NCBI RefSeq assembly: GCF_900185015.1
Contig: NZ_FXYD01000002.1
Span: forward strand, 372,001 to 436,000
DNA from: Octadecabacter ascidiaceicola
GTDB lineage: Bacteria; Pseudomonadota; Alphaproteobacteria; Rhodobacterales; Rhodobacteraceae
Length of the DNA: 64,000 nucleotides
Direction of reading: 5' to 3'
Every line of letters starts with the position of its first letter. The stretch's first letter is position 1. Below the pieces are notes generated by a model, which searched no databases, was not told the origin of the DNA, and saw only the letters and a list, made by a program, of their open reading frames with translations. Position numbers and translations under genes: made by a program. Of this stretch, positions 9,992-19,195 are shown piece after piece.

Positions 9992-11125
9992 ATGACCACC
10001 AACCCGAACCCGAGTGCTGTCGACCCTGATGGCTTGATGGAATTTTCTGTGGTCTTCACTGATCGTTCGCTGAACAGCATGTCCAAGGCGTTCCAGGGTG
10101 TGATGCGTGACCTGCATGAGATGTTGTGTGACGTCTACAAAGCCGATGGCGCGGCGATTGTTCCCGGTGGTGGGACATACGCGATGGAAGCCGTTGCGCG
10201 CCAGTTTGGTGGAAATGCCCATGCTTTGATCGTGCGCAATGGCTGGTTCTCCTATCGTTGGAGCCAGATTTTCGATGCAGGCGAATTTACAGCCAAAACG
10301 ACCGTGCACAAGGCACGGCAAACGGGCAACGACAGTCGCGCACCCTTCGCGCCTGCGCCCATCGCAGAAGTGACAGCAGCTATTCGGGAAGCAAAGCCTG
10401 ACGTGGTGTTTGCGCCGCATGTTGAAACCAGTGCGGGCCTCATCTTGCCGGATGACTACATCAAAGCCTTGGCTGAGGCCGCCCATGAGGTTGGCGCGCT
10501 GATGGTTCTGGATTGCATCGCGTCGGGATGTGCTTGGGTTGATATGAAAGAAACTGGCGTGGATGTTTTGATTTCCGCGCCGCAAAAAGGGTGGTCGTCT
10601 AGCCCGTCTGCGGGTTTGGTGATGATGTCGAAGCGTGCGCTTGAGCGTTTGGAAGCGACCGCGTCCAATAGTTTTGCGATTGACCTGAAGAAATGGCGCC
10701 AGATCATGGAAGCCTATTTGAATGGCGGCCACGCCTATCACGCGACAATGCCAACAGACGCGCTGCGCGATTTCCGTGACACGATGGTTGAAACCAAAGA
10801 GATGGGTTTTGATGCATTGCGCGACGCACAGTGGAAACTGGGCAATGGCGTTCGGGCCTATATGGCGGGCAAGGGGTTGAAACCTGTTGCTGCCGATGGG
10901 TTTGGTGCACCGGGAGTTGTTGTCACCTACACGGACGATGGCGACATTCAAAACGGATCCAAATTCGCTGCAGCGGGCATGCAGATCGCGGCGGGTGTGC
11001 CGCTGGCGGTAGATGAACCTGCGGATTTCCAGACGTTCCGGATTGGGTTGTTCGGTATCGACAAATTGCGCGATGTGGATGCGACGTTGAAGGCGTTCAC
11101 AGACGTGGCGGACCACGTCCTGTAA
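9992..11125 (+). CDS. Class V aminotransferase (alanine-glyoxylate type)
   Basis: A 377-residue PLP enzyme of fold type I, subgroup IV. The cofactor lysine is Lys199 in LISAPQKGWSSSPS, and the PLP-binding Asp and loop are in MVLDCIASG. PGGGTYAMEAVARQF near residue 58 forms the cofactor phosphate region. Alanine-glyoxylate and serine-glyoxylate aminotransferases share this pattern; which amino donor is used cannot be decided here. The gene follows two Lrp regulators and ends in a strong hairpin at 11151-11173. Length and motifs show no defect. Confidence 0.88.
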   Translation: MTTNPNPSAVDPDGLMEFSVVFTDRSLNSMSKAFQGVMRDLHEMLCDVYKADGAAIVPGGGTYAMEAVARQFGGNAHALIVRNGWFSYRWSQIFDAGEFTAKTTVHKARQTGNDSRAPFAPAPIAEVTAAIREAKPDVVFAPHVETSAGLILPDDYIKALAEAAHEVGALMVLDCIASGCAWVDMKETGVDVLISAPQKGWSSSPSAGLVMMSKRALERLEATASNSFAIDLKKWRQIMEAYLNGGHAYHATMPTDALRDFRDTMVETKEMGFDALRDAQWKLGNGVRAYMAGKGLKPVAADGFGAPGVVVTYTDDGDIQNGSKFAAAGMQIAAGVPLAVDEPADFQTFRIGLFGIDKLRDVDATLKAFTDVADHVL

Positions 11126-11150
11126 CGAACCGCGCTTGCAGCGGGCGGAG

Positions 11151-11173
11151 GCCAAAAATCAAAGATTTTTGGC
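11151..11173 (+). terminator. Hairpin terminator between convergent genes
   Basis: A perfect 10-base-pair stem (GCCAAAAATC / GATTTTTGGC, loop AAA) sits 25 bases after the aminotransferase stop and 8 bases before the stop of the convergent DUF2461 gene, so it can serve both strands. The A/T runs inside the stem supply the U tract. Its design matches the hairpin following the MATE gene at 13269-13290. Confidence 0.75.
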
Positions 11174-11181
11174 TGCCCAGG

Positions 11182-11832
11182 CTAGAGCGTTGGGGTTTCC
11201 GCTACGCCGATGAGCATGTCAGACAGCGGCCATAGGTCTGTGAACGCACTTTCCAATTGCGTGATCAGGTCACCCGTGGACGTTGGGTGCCCGAAGGCGA
11301 CCAGACCCTTATGCCGCAAAAGATCGCCATATGGGTGATCCTTTGGGAAAGGAGGCGGTGCACGCTTGAGTACAGGTTCACGTATTGCATAACCTTTGCT
11401 CTCTAATATTTTGATTCTGGATGATAAATATGAGCCATCCAAGTCGGCCATTTTGCGCCAGTCCATCAGAACGTCTTTGGTGAATTCACGCATGCCTGTT
11501 CCGATCCCAACCGTTTCTAGTTCCGTTCCGAAATAGAAAGCGGGGTTCTGGCGGGTTCCGGTTTCGACCATCCACATCATGTAGAGGTGCGTGTGATACG
11601 GCGTTTTGTCTTTGGAGAACCGCACATCGCGGTTGGCGCGAAACAGTTTGGTCGTGATCGGATATCCTGTCAGCACCGATAGACGCGGGGACATTTCCTC
11701 CAAGATCGCGAGAGCAGGTGTGCGAAGTTTCGTTTCGTATTCCGCCTTATGCGCAAGGAACCAGTCGCGTTTGTTGTTTTGCGCGAGCGTTTTCAGGAAG
11801 GTCTGCGTGTCGCCGATGAATGTCTCAAACAT
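11182..11832 (-). CDS. DUF2461 (TIGR02453) family protein
   Basis: A 216-residue soluble protein. The family hallmarks are present: NNKRDWFLAHKAEYE near the N-terminus, the central KLFRANRDVRFSKDKTPYHTH and later PFPKDHPYGDLLRHKGL. These define the conserved DUF2461 family, found across bacteria and in some fungi, without an agreed biochemical function. The gene converges on the aminotransferase and is divergent from the MATE pump gene, whose start lies 63 bases away. Family assignment is firm, activity unknown. Confidence 0.88.
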   Translation of the reverse strand: MFETFIGDTQTFLKTLAQNNKRDWFLAHKAEYETKLRTPALAILEEMSPRLSVLTGYPITTKLFRANRDVRFSKDKTPYHTHLYMMWMVETGTRQNPAFYFGTELETVGIGTGMREFTKDVLMDWRKMADLDGSYLSSRIKILESKGYAIREPVLKRAPPPFPKDHPYGDLLRHKGLVAFGHPTSTGDLITQLESAFTDLWPLSDMLIGVAETPTL

Positions 11833-11895
11833 TATTGCTTCCTTAGGAATGGTACTAGGCTAGACCGATGCCAAGATTGGGCATATGCCGGAAGG

Positions 11896-13269
11896 ATGTC
11901 CACCCAGATGTCATATCGCACCCACACGGGCCGTTTGCTCAAACTTGGTTTGCCGCTTGTCGGGGCCAATGTGGCGGGCTTTTCGATCCATATGACGGAT
12001 ACGATTATGTTGGGGTGGTATTCTGTAACGTCGCTGGCGGCGGCGACGGTTGCTGCCGGGCTTTGGTTTATCACGTTCATTGTTGGTGCTGGCTTCGGTC
12101 GCGCAGTGACGCCGATCGTCGCCGAAGCGATCGAGATGGGGGATGAGACCCGCGCGCGTCGCGTAACGCGTATGGCGCTGTGGTTGTCTGCGATCTATGC
12201 CGCGCTGCTGATTGTGCCGTTCATGTACGGCGAGGATGTGTTGCTGGCCATGGGGCAGGAACCTGCCGTGGCCGAGCAGGGTGGTTTGTACCTGCGTATC
12301 ACTGTGCTGGGAATGTTTCCGGCGATGGGGGCGCAGGTTATGCGGTCTTACCTTGGGGCGTTGGAGCTGACGGCCGTGCAATTGTGGATCACGCTCGTGG
12401 CGTTGGCGGCGAACGCGCTGGTCAATTATGCGCTGATCTTTGGGAATTTGGGCGCACCAGAATTGGGGATTGAGGGCGCGGCCATTGCGTCTGTGGTTAT
12501 TCAGATCCTGCAAATGGGCGCCTTGATGGCCTACACGCAGTGGAAAAAGCCCGAGGCCGAATTGTTCCGCCGTATTTGGAAAAGCGACCATGAGGCGATG
12601 GTTCAGGTGTTTCGCCTTGGGATGCCTATTGGCCTGACTTCGTTTGCAGAGGGCGCGTTGTTTGTGGGATCATCCGTCATGATGGGCTGGATTGGTGAGA
12701 TTGAGCTAGCCGCCCACGGGATCGCCCTGCAGCTGACGGCGTTTATGTTCATGTTTCATATCGGCATGACCGAAGCCGCAACGATCCGCGCAAGCCGTCA
12801 CTTTGGCGCCCGTGATGAGCCTGAGCTTCGGCGTGGGGCGGTTACCGCCTATGGAGTGTCGTTGAGTTTCGGCGTGATCGTTGTCGTTTTGTTTCTTGCG
12901 ATCCCTGCGTTCTTTGTCGGGTTGTTTATCGACCCGTCGGACCCTGCGCGCGACGCTGTTCTGGCGCTTGGGGTAGTGTTGGTGATGCTCTCGGCACTGT
13001 TCCAGTTTGTGGATGCGGCGCAGATTGTTGCACTGTCGGTTTTGCGCGGCGTGCAAGATACCCGCGTGCCGATGTGGTTGGCGATTGTCAGCTATTGGGT
13101 GATTGGGATCCCGGCGAGCTATGTGATGGCGTTTGTGCTGGACTGGGGCCCTGTCGGGCTTTGGCTTGGGTTGACGGTCGGGTTAGGGGTTGCTGGAGCG
13201 TTGTTGAGCCAGCGGTTTTGGTGGCAGTCCGTTCATATCCGAAAGATTGCGCCTGCGGCGGGCGGGTAG
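11896..13269 (+). CDS. MATE family efflux transporter
   Basis: A 457-residue membrane protein of the multidrug and toxic compound extrusion family, exporting cationic compounds by H+ or Na+ antiport. Twelve hydrophobic segments are visible in two pseudo-repeats; LKLGLPLVGANVAGFSIHMTDTIMLGW opens repeat 1, and FRLGMPIGLTSFAEGALFV opens repeat 2. Two starts are possible: ATG 11896 and ATG 11908; GGAAGG at 11890-11895 fits the second slightly better. An upstream reading from 11749 would run antisense through the DUF2461 gene and is rejected. The gene ends in a hairpin plus the composite repeat at 13301-13355. Confidence 0.9.
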   Translation: MSTQMSYRTHTGRLLKLGLPLVGANVAGFSIHMTDTIMLGWYSVTSLAAATVAAGLWFITFIVGAGFGRAVTPIVAEAIEMGDETRARRVTRMALWLSAIYAALLIVPFMYGEDVLLAMGQEPAVAEQGGLYLRITVLGMFPAMGAQVMRSYLGALELTAVQLWITLVALAANALVNYALIFGNLGAPELGIEGAAIASVVIQILQMGALMAYTQWKKPEAELFRRIWKSDHEAMVQVFRLGMPIGLTSFAEGALFVGSSVMMGWIGEIELAAHGIALQLTAFMFMFHIGMTEAATIRASRHFGARDEPELRRGAVTAYGVSLSFGVIVVVLFLAIPAFFVGLFIDPSDPARDAVLALGVVLVMLSALFQFVDAAQIVALSVLRGVQDTRVPMWLAIVSYWVIGIPASYVMAFVLDWGPVGLWLGLTVGLGVAGALLSQRFWWQSVHIRKIAPAAGG

Positions 13270-13290
13270 CCAATTTTCAAGAAAATTGGC
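13269..13290 (+). terminator. Hairpin directly at the MATE gene stop
   Basis: GCCAATTTTC pairs perfectly with GAAAATTGGC around a two-base loop; the stem begins at the last base of the TAG stop codon. It is followed by a purine stretch and then the composite repeat A. Likely a transcript end or 3' stabiliser. Confidence 0.65.
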
Positions 13291-13300
13291 GAAGAAAGAA

Positions 13301-13355
13301 GGGGGCCAGCCCCCGTCCTACGGACTCCCCCGGGATATTTGTGAAACAAAGGCAG
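13301..13355 (+). repeat. Composite gene-end repeat, copy A
   Basis: Three parts follow each other: a palindrome GGGGGCCAGCCCCC (13301-13314), a small stem GTCC-TAC-GGAC (13315-13325) and a conserved tail CCCCCGGGATATTT then GTGAAACAAAGGCAG (13327-13355), in which TTTGT and ACAAA can pair. It lies sense-wise after the MATE gene, before a convergent gene. Copies B (32404-32460) and C (52483-52551, opposite strand) share all three parts. Confidence 0.85.
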
Positions 13356-13367
13356 GGCGTAGATACG

Positions 13368-13784
13368 CTACTCGGCTGCGTCTTGGGCTTTCATCAAGCG
13401 GTCGGCTTTTTTGCGAACGAGGATTGTGCGCAGGTCATGCATCGCAAGCAGCAGGTCGTCGGTGATGCCTTCAAGCTGTTCGTCGCTCGCTTTGGATTGC
13501 ACCCATTGGGTCGTGATGTTGAGGTAGTCAACGGCGCGGTGGATATCGTCAATGTCGCGCTGGGCGAGGAGGGCCATGCGCTCGGACATCCAGGTTTCAA
13601 TTTGCGCGATGTCGGTTTCTGAAAGCGTGCGGTCACCTTGTGGTTTTACTTCACCGTTTTTGATGTTGATGACGGCGATCTGGTCCATTTCGATGCGGCG
13701 TTGACGGTTTTCGGTGTCGACACGAAAAACGGCTGCGCCGTTCTCGCGGACGCGGAAGTAATAGTCTGGAAGATCTGCACCCAT
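13368..13784 (-). CDS. Conserved hypothetical protein, 138 residues
   Basis: A soluble, acidic, mostly alpha-helical small protein with no signal peptide or membrane segment. The first ~50 residues look like a small beta-domain (DYYFRVRENGAAVFRVDTENRQ, then AVINIKNGEVKPQG); the rest is helical with TLSETDIAQIETWMSERM and an amphipathic ending rich in charged residues. I do not recognise a named family. It stands alone between the MATE gene's 3' repeat and the leftward aspartate aminotransferase, 53 bases downstream of the latter's stop, so it is more likely upstream-promoted from 13785-13837. Confidence 0.65.
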   Translation of the reverse strand: MGADLPDYYFRVRENGAAVFRVDTENRQRRIEMDQIAVINIKNGEVKPQGDRTLSETDIAQIETWMSERMALLAQRDIDDIHRAVDYLNITTQWVQSKASDEQLEGITDDLLLAMHDLRTILVRKKADRLMKAQDAAE

Positions 13785-13837
13785 TACGTCACCTGTAGCT
13801 TTTCTGAGCGCAGTCTAGCAGCGCATTCTGTATCGGG

Positions 13838-15076
<1,239 letters not shown>

Positions 15077-15131
15077 TCATATGGGGCGCGACACGGAACG
15101 GCAACTGATCTTAAACCGAATAGGAACTATG

Positions 15132-15527
15132 ATGGACGAGCATTCCGAAACAACCGACTGGTATAGCGAAGAAACCGCAACGTTCGGGGATCGTCTGGCA
15201 GCAGCGCGTGAAGAGGCGCGACTAAGCCAAAAGGAACTGGCTCAACGGGTCGGCATTAAGACAAGCACGCTGCGCAACTGGGAAGAAGACCTGAGCGAGC
15301 CGCGCGCAAACCGACTTAGCATCTTGTCCGGCATTCTGGGCGTTTCCCTTCGATGGCTGTTAACTGCAGAGGGCGAGGGGCTTTTGGCGCCTGATGAAGA
15401 CGCGCCCATAAATTCGGATGTAGCGGATTTATTGAATGAAGTACGCGCTGTGCGGGCGCAATTGACCGCGTCCAATGATCGGCTTGCCAAGCTAGAAAAA
15501 CGACTTCGCAGGATGGGCCAGTCATGA
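15132..15527 (+). CDS. XRE-family HTH regulator with C-terminal coiled coil
   Basis: A 131-residue protein. Residues ~20-80 form a Cro/CI-type helix-turn-helix (FGDRLAAAREEARLSQKELA, then TLRNWEEDLSEPRANRLSIL). Residues ~100-131 are a short heptad-rich coiled coil (LLNEVRAVRAQLTASNDRLA) likely for dimerisation. AGGAA at 15122-15126 favours the second of two adjacent ATGs (15129 and 15132). Its stop overlaps the sdhE start (ATGA), so regulator and SdhE are co-translated; a link between this regulator and succinate dehydrogenase maturation is inferred from position only. Confidence 0.85.
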   Translation: MDEHSETTDWYSEETATFGDRLAAAREEARLSQKELAQRVGIKTSTLRNWEEDLSEPRANRLSILSGILGVSLRWLLTAEGEGLLAPDEDAPINSDVADLLNEVRAVRAQLTASNDRLAKLEKRLRRMGQS

Positions 15528-15802
15528 GCGAACCTCTCGATGTAATGCGCAAACGGCTGCATATGCGATCTATCCGGCGCGGGATCAAAGAAATGGATTT
15601 GATCTTGATGGGGTTTTCCAAGGCGCATTTGGCGGAGTTGAACGCTGATGATCTTGGTCTATACGATCAGCTTTTGTCTGAGAATGATCACGATCTATAT
15701 CAATGGGTTAGTGGGCAGTCGGTTGAACCTGAACCCTACCGAGGCCTGATGGATTTGATCCGAAAGGGTGCGGTCGGGGTTACCAAACCAGCTACAAATT
15801 AG
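15524..15802 (+). CDS. sdhE: FAD assembly factor SdhE (succinate dehydrogenase assembly factor 2)
   Basis: A 92-residue protein of the SdhE/Sdh5 family, which helps insert covalent FAD into the succinate dehydrogenase flavoprotein. The family signature is present near residue 19: RRGIKEMD, containing the RGxxE motif, followed by LILMGFSKAHLAEL and, later, HDLYQWVSGQ, which corresponds to the conserved D-x-x-x-W segment. Size is typical. It overlaps the upstream XRE gene by four bases. The sdh operon itself is not in this window. Confidence 0.92.
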   Translation: MSEPLDVMRKRLHMRSIRRGIKEMDLILMGFSKAHLAELNADDLGLYDQLLSENDHDLYQWVSGQSVEPEPYRGLMDLIRKGAVGVTKPATN

Positions 15803-15904
15803 GACTTCATTTCGCATTATTTTTCGCAGTTTAACGGAATGTTTGCTACTGGCATGGCAATCCGGTTCCAGAAAATTCGAGAAACGATCGAGACGGAGAC
15901 TGAA

Positions 15905-16420
15905 ATGAGCCTGCATTCGCTGCCAACCCACGATGGTGCCCCAACGTCGGGAACCGACACTGAATTCATGTCCATCTATCTGGACGCGTTGACCTTGGTC
16001 GAACGGCTTCACCGGCTTTTGCTTGATGTGATCAAAGACGAATTTGAGCGCGTTGGTGTGCTTGAGATTAACGCAGTTCAAGCGCTGTTGTTGTTTAACG
16101 TCGGCGACAATGAGGTGACCGCTGGTGAGCTAAAATCGCGCGGATATTATCAAGGCAGCAACGTTAGCTACAATCTTAAGAAGCTCGTTGAGATGGAGTA
16201 TATGCATCATCAACGTTGTGAGATTGATCGGCGCTCTGTGCGGGTGCGCCTCACAGAGAAGGGGCGCTCAGTTCGTGATGTTGTTGCTCGCCTGTTCGTT
16301 GGTCATGCGTCAGGGTTGCAGGAAAAGGGCGTGTTGGACATGAACAGTCTGGATGAAATTGCTAGCTCATTACGGCGCGTTGAACGGTATTGGACAGACC
16401 AAATCCGCTACATTTACTAG
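15905..16420 (+). CDS. ldtR: MarR-family winged helix regulator, LdtR type
   Basis: A 171-residue MarR-like regulator. The wing-helix segment YYQGSNVSYNLKKLVEMEYM followed by RCEIDRRSVRVRLTEKG is characteristic of the alphaproteobacterial LdtR group, which in Liberibacter and Sinorhizobium controls an L,D-transpeptidase and osmotic tolerance. ATG 15905 has GGAG at 15896-15899; an in-frame ATG 66 bases upstream would add a tail unlike the family. It is a single gene, ~100 bases after sdhE. Targets in this organism are not visible in the window. Confidence 0.82.
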   Translation: MSLHSLPTHDGAPTSGTDTEFMSIYLDALTLVERLHRLLLDVIKDEFERVGVLEINAVQALLLFNVGDNEVTAGELKSRGYYQGSNVSYNLKKLVEMEYMHHQRCEIDRRSVRVRLTEKGRSVRDVVARLFVGHASGLQEKGVLDMNSLDEIASSLRRVERYWTDQIRYIY

Positions 16421-16614
16421 CGAGAACGGCGAGAATGACCTCAATATCATAGGCACCATTTCATGCGCGCGCCCAATGGCGAACAACAATCGTATTTGCT
16501 GTGCGCCGACAGAGGCCAAATACATCACCCCCAAGAACAGGGCGTGACGTAAGGAGCGTTACAAAGAATAAATGCGGTTCGGTTGGTAGATCCCGGCAAA
16601 GGCCGGAAACAGGG
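16421..16614. other. Intergenic gap between ldtR and the DUF1194 gene
   Basis: No convincing gene. A stem CCGGC-AAAG-GCCGG (16593-16606) follows the stop of the leftward DUF1194 gene and may be a weak terminator without a U tract. On the minus strand a ~50-codon open frame (start near 16530) encodes a hydrophobic stretch and runs antisense into the ldtR 3' end; I consider it possibly a gene remnant but cannot support it. Confidence 0.4.
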
Positions 16615-17340
16615 TTACCCGCCTGATCCCCTTTCCAAGGGGACGACATTCTCTCCAAGGATCAGTGCTCCCAACTCGCGGATCAACTTAACCTCCATTG
16701 CTCGCGCAAAGTCCTCAAATCCGTTGGCGACTACTACGAAAGCGGATGGGCCACGGATCACTTCAGTTTCGTAATACTTGAGCAGTTCTTCGGGCTCTTC
16801 GCGGGCGGCCGACGTTTCCGGAACGTTTATCACGAGGCCGTTGACTGTAATGTCTTCAAACGGGAAGGCGTTATAAGCCTTGCGAGGTTCGAACCCTTCA
16901 TTGTTCAAGCCGTCTCCTGAAACATCAATGGTGTGAAGAGAACAGTCAGGCGCACGCCGCAAAAGAGTTCCTGCGAAAACAAGTGAATATCCGAGTGCAG
17001 TTGGATAGTCGTCATGGCTGCGAGGTGTGATTGTGATGCTTTCTGAGACTGAAGCCAAGCTAGCGGGAGTTTCAATCAGAACCCAATCTTGCAGGATTGA
17101 CTGGTTATAGCGCCCAGACCATTCAAAGATTGCCAAGGCAACCGGATCAGGGGACGCGAAGAATGCAGCCTGAACCTGTGGCGCGAGCAATGCACGCGCG
17201 AGCCCGTCGCGCTGCAATGCATCCTCTCGGGCATCGACTGATGACGAAACATCCAGTGCCAATACCAATGCCAACCTGCAGGCCTCCGCGCTCTGTCCCC
17301 AAAGCGCGGTTAAGCCTAGCGTGGCACTGGTTTTGATCAC
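16615..17340 (-). CDS. DUF1194 von Willebrand A domain protein, secreted
   Basis: A 241-residue exported protein. A GTG start at 17340 sits five bases after the stop of the upstream glyoxalase gene with GGTAAG just before it; it gives a signal peptide (VIKTSATLGLTALWGQSAEA). A longer reading through 17493 would be antisense-free but translates the glyoxalase gene in another frame and is rejected. The vWA fold follows, with the MIDAS motif DVSSS (LALVLALDVSSSVD) and TIDVSGDGLNNEG. DUF1194 proteins are common in Rhodobacterales; their ligand is unknown. Likely co-transcribed with glyoxalase. Confidence 0.85.
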   Translation of the reverse strand: MIKTSATLGLTALWGQSAEACRLALVLALDVSSSVDAREDALQRDGLARALLAPQVQAAFFASPDPVALAIFEWSGRYNQSILQDWVLIETPASLASVSESITITPRSHDDYPTALGYSLVFAGTLLRRAPDCSLHTIDVSGDGLNNEGFEPRKAYNAFPFEDITVNGLVINVPETSAAREEPEELLKYYETEVIRGPSAFVVVANGFEDFARAMEVKLIRELGALILGENVVPLERGSGG

Positions 17341-17344
17341 GTTC

Positions 17345-17779
17345 TTACCAATGGCCAGTGTTCCCCATACTGGTCCAAGGTTCTGCTGGTGCCTTTGCGT
17401 CGCCAGCCTGCAACAACTCAACCGAGATATTGTCAGGGCTACGGACAAACGCCATGCGACCGTCGTGCGGTGGGCGGTTAATCGTGATACCATTGTCCAT
17501 TAGTTGCTGGCACAACGCATAAATGTCGTCGCACTCATAGGCGAGGTGGCCAAAGTGACGGCTGTCAGATGGCAATTCATCGTCACCATCCCAGTTGTAG
17601 GTCAGCTCAAGATCGGCATGTCCGTCCGTCTGTTCGGGCGGGGACAAGTAGACAAGCGTGAACCGACCACCTTCGCTGTCATGACGTTTACGTTCTTTCA
17701 AGCCGAGAAGGTTGTAAAATGCGATTGACGCGTCGAGGTCTTTTACGCGGACCATTGTGTGTAGGTATGAAAGGGGCAT
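17345..17779 (-). CDS. gloA: Glyoxalase I (lactoylglutathione lyase)
   Basis: GloA isomerises the methylglyoxal-glutathione hemithioacetal to S-lactoylglutathione. The 144-residue protein has two beta-alpha-beta-beta-beta modules: YLHTMVRVKDLDASIAFYN with the first metal His, DLELTYNWD, RHFGHLAYECDDI with the second His and VRSPDNISVELLQ with the terminal Glu ligand. In the usual FVKDPDGY region this protein reads FVRSPDN, a modest deviation. The DUF1194 gene follows five bases downstream, so the two share a transcript. Confidence 0.92.
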   Translation of the reverse strand: MPLSYLHTMVRVKDLDASIAFYNLLGLKERKRHDSEGGRFTLVYLSPPEQTDGHADLELTYNWDGDDELPSDSRHFGHLAYECDDIYALCQQLMDNGITINRPPHDGRMAFVRSPDNISVELLQAGDAKAPAEPWTSMGNTGHW

Positions 17780-17836
17780 GTTTTCTCCGGTGTTGGTTGA
17801 AGCGACCCTAGCACGTGGATGACAAACGACCAGTGC

Positions 17837-19189
17837 TCAGAAGCTGGAGCGGAAGCTGATATCAAATGACACCGCCTCAGTTTGATACCGCGCAATATTT
17901 GATTCTGTGGTTTGTGCTTCAAACTGAACGACAGGTGTAAAACCAAAATACTCGACGTCAGGAAACCCAAGGTTGATATTCAAGGACGTTTTCCGGTCTT
18001 CACGACCAAACGGTGCCAGAGTTGATGGTCCGAAGTCGCGCCACTGATAGCCTAACCCAACATTGAGACTAAGTGTTTCTGCGATCGAACCTAAGTCATA
18101 GGTCGCGTGGATGCTTTTCGTCGTACTCGCGATACTGGAATTCTCAGAATATGTTCTTCCAAAGTAAGTGCTTAGCCGAACACTATCATCATTAGTTAGA
18201 GCTTTCTGCCAACTTAGATTTCCAGACCAAACCTGCGCCGTGTCGCCACTCTGGATGTAGTTAAGACTACCTATGGAAAGCGCTCCATCCAAGCGGGTCG
18301 ATTCGGAGGGTAGCCAAATACGTTTTATTCCAATCAATGTTTCTGTCGAGTAGGGATCGCCGCCAAGTGTGCTTGCGCTAAATTCAATCTCAGCACTTAT
18401 CAGCCCCAAATTTGCGGCCCAATCGCGGCGGGCGAAGAGCTCTAACCGGTTGAAGGCGCGATCTGAAGGATCAAAATTAGGAGCCAATTCTCGACTTTGA
18501 TCGGTCATAACATATCTCAAAATCAGCGCACTCGCGCCTACGCTCGTACGGCGTCGCTCGTCCTCATGAATGCGATAAACGAGTTCTCCTGAGGCGCTGA
18601 TTTCATAACCGGATAGATTTCGTGCGGAAGGGCTAAGCAGAAAAGTGAGGCCACCAAATTCGATTGAATCAACCGAGCTGCCATTATTTATGTTGCTTGA
18701 CGGAGCCACCCCAAACTGAAGGTTGAATTGCAGAGGGTTCACTCGCCGAAGTGTGGAATAATCGCGTGCGAGTGTCTCAACCATCGCGTCATTTGGTGCG
18801 AAGTTACTGGCGCGGCGCAACCAGAATTGCGCCCGCGTATATTTCTCTTCGCTAGAGAAAGCCTGTGCTGTTACTGTCGCGGCAACGAAGCGGTCATTAT
18901 CTGTGGTCGCATATGCCCACGCTGCTTGTCCCGCCTGACGAGCAGTTTGAAAATTACCTAGATTTCGTTCGGCTTGTGACAACAAGATAAGCGCGATGAC
19001 ATCTTGCGGATCGGCGGACAACAGACCCTCTGCTATTGCTTTAGCGGCGGCGGCTTGACCACTCTGCAACAATTGCACCGCAAAATTGCGGCCTTCGTCG
19101 CGGGTGAGTCTCCCGTCTTGGGCGCTGACTGGAACAGTGACGAAAAATAGAGCCGCGATGATTATGGCCCGAACAATACCTACTAGCAT
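17837..19189 (-). CDS. Slam-like surface lipoprotein assembly modifier (DUF560, type 11 secretion)
   Basis: A 450-residue outer-membrane protein. It has a signal peptide (residues 1-24, cleavage after SAQ), a periplasmic TPR-rich region (~30-145, e.g. AKAIAEGLLSADPQDVIALI) and a C-terminal beta-barrel (~155-450) ending in aromatic SFRSSF. The barrel opens with FNLQFGVAPSSNINNGSS and closes with YFGFTPVVQFEAQ, matching the DUF560 pattern of Slam proteins, which move specific lipoproteins to the cell surface. The preceding gene, six bases upstream in the same direction, encodes a lipoprotein that is the natural client candidate. Assignment rests on layout and these motifs. Confidence 0.8.
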   Translation of the reverse strand: MLVGIVRAIIIAALFFVTVPVSAQDGRLTRDEGRNFAVQLLQSGQAAAAKAIAEGLLSADPQDVIALILLSQAERNLGNFQTARQAGQAAWAYATTDNDRFVAATVTAQAFSSEEKYTRAQFWLRRASNFAPNDAMVETLARDYSTLRRVNPLQFNLQFGVAPSSNINNGSSVDSIEFGGLTFLLSPSARNLSGYEISASGELVYRIHEDERRRTSVGASALILRYVMTDQSRELAPNFDPSDRAFNRLELFARRDWAANLGLISAEIEFSASTLGGDPYSTETLIGIKRIWLPSESTRLDGALSIGSLNYIQSGDTAQVWSGNLSWQKALTNDDSVRLSTYFGRTYSENSSIASTTKSIHATYDLGSIAETLSLNVGLGYQWRDFGPSTLAPFGREDRKTSLNINLGFPDVEYFGFTPVVQFEAQTTESNIARYQTEAVSFDISFRSSF

Positions 19190-19195
19190 ATCGAT

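Noticed and set aside
9842-11155. 437-codon minus-strand frame over the aminotransferase gene
   Set aside because: The plus-strand aminotransferase is intact; the opposite frame is His/Arg-rich and low in family-like content.
16375-16560. Minus-strand hydrophobic ORF (ALFLGVMYLASVGAQQIRLL) after the DUF1194 gene
   Set aside because: About 50 codons, antisense to the ldtR end, weak start; treated as a possible remnant only.
17341-17493. N-terminal extension of the DUF1194 protein into the glyoxalase gene
   Set aside because: The added residues come from another frame of the glyoxalase gene; the GTG at 17340 gives a proper signal peptide.
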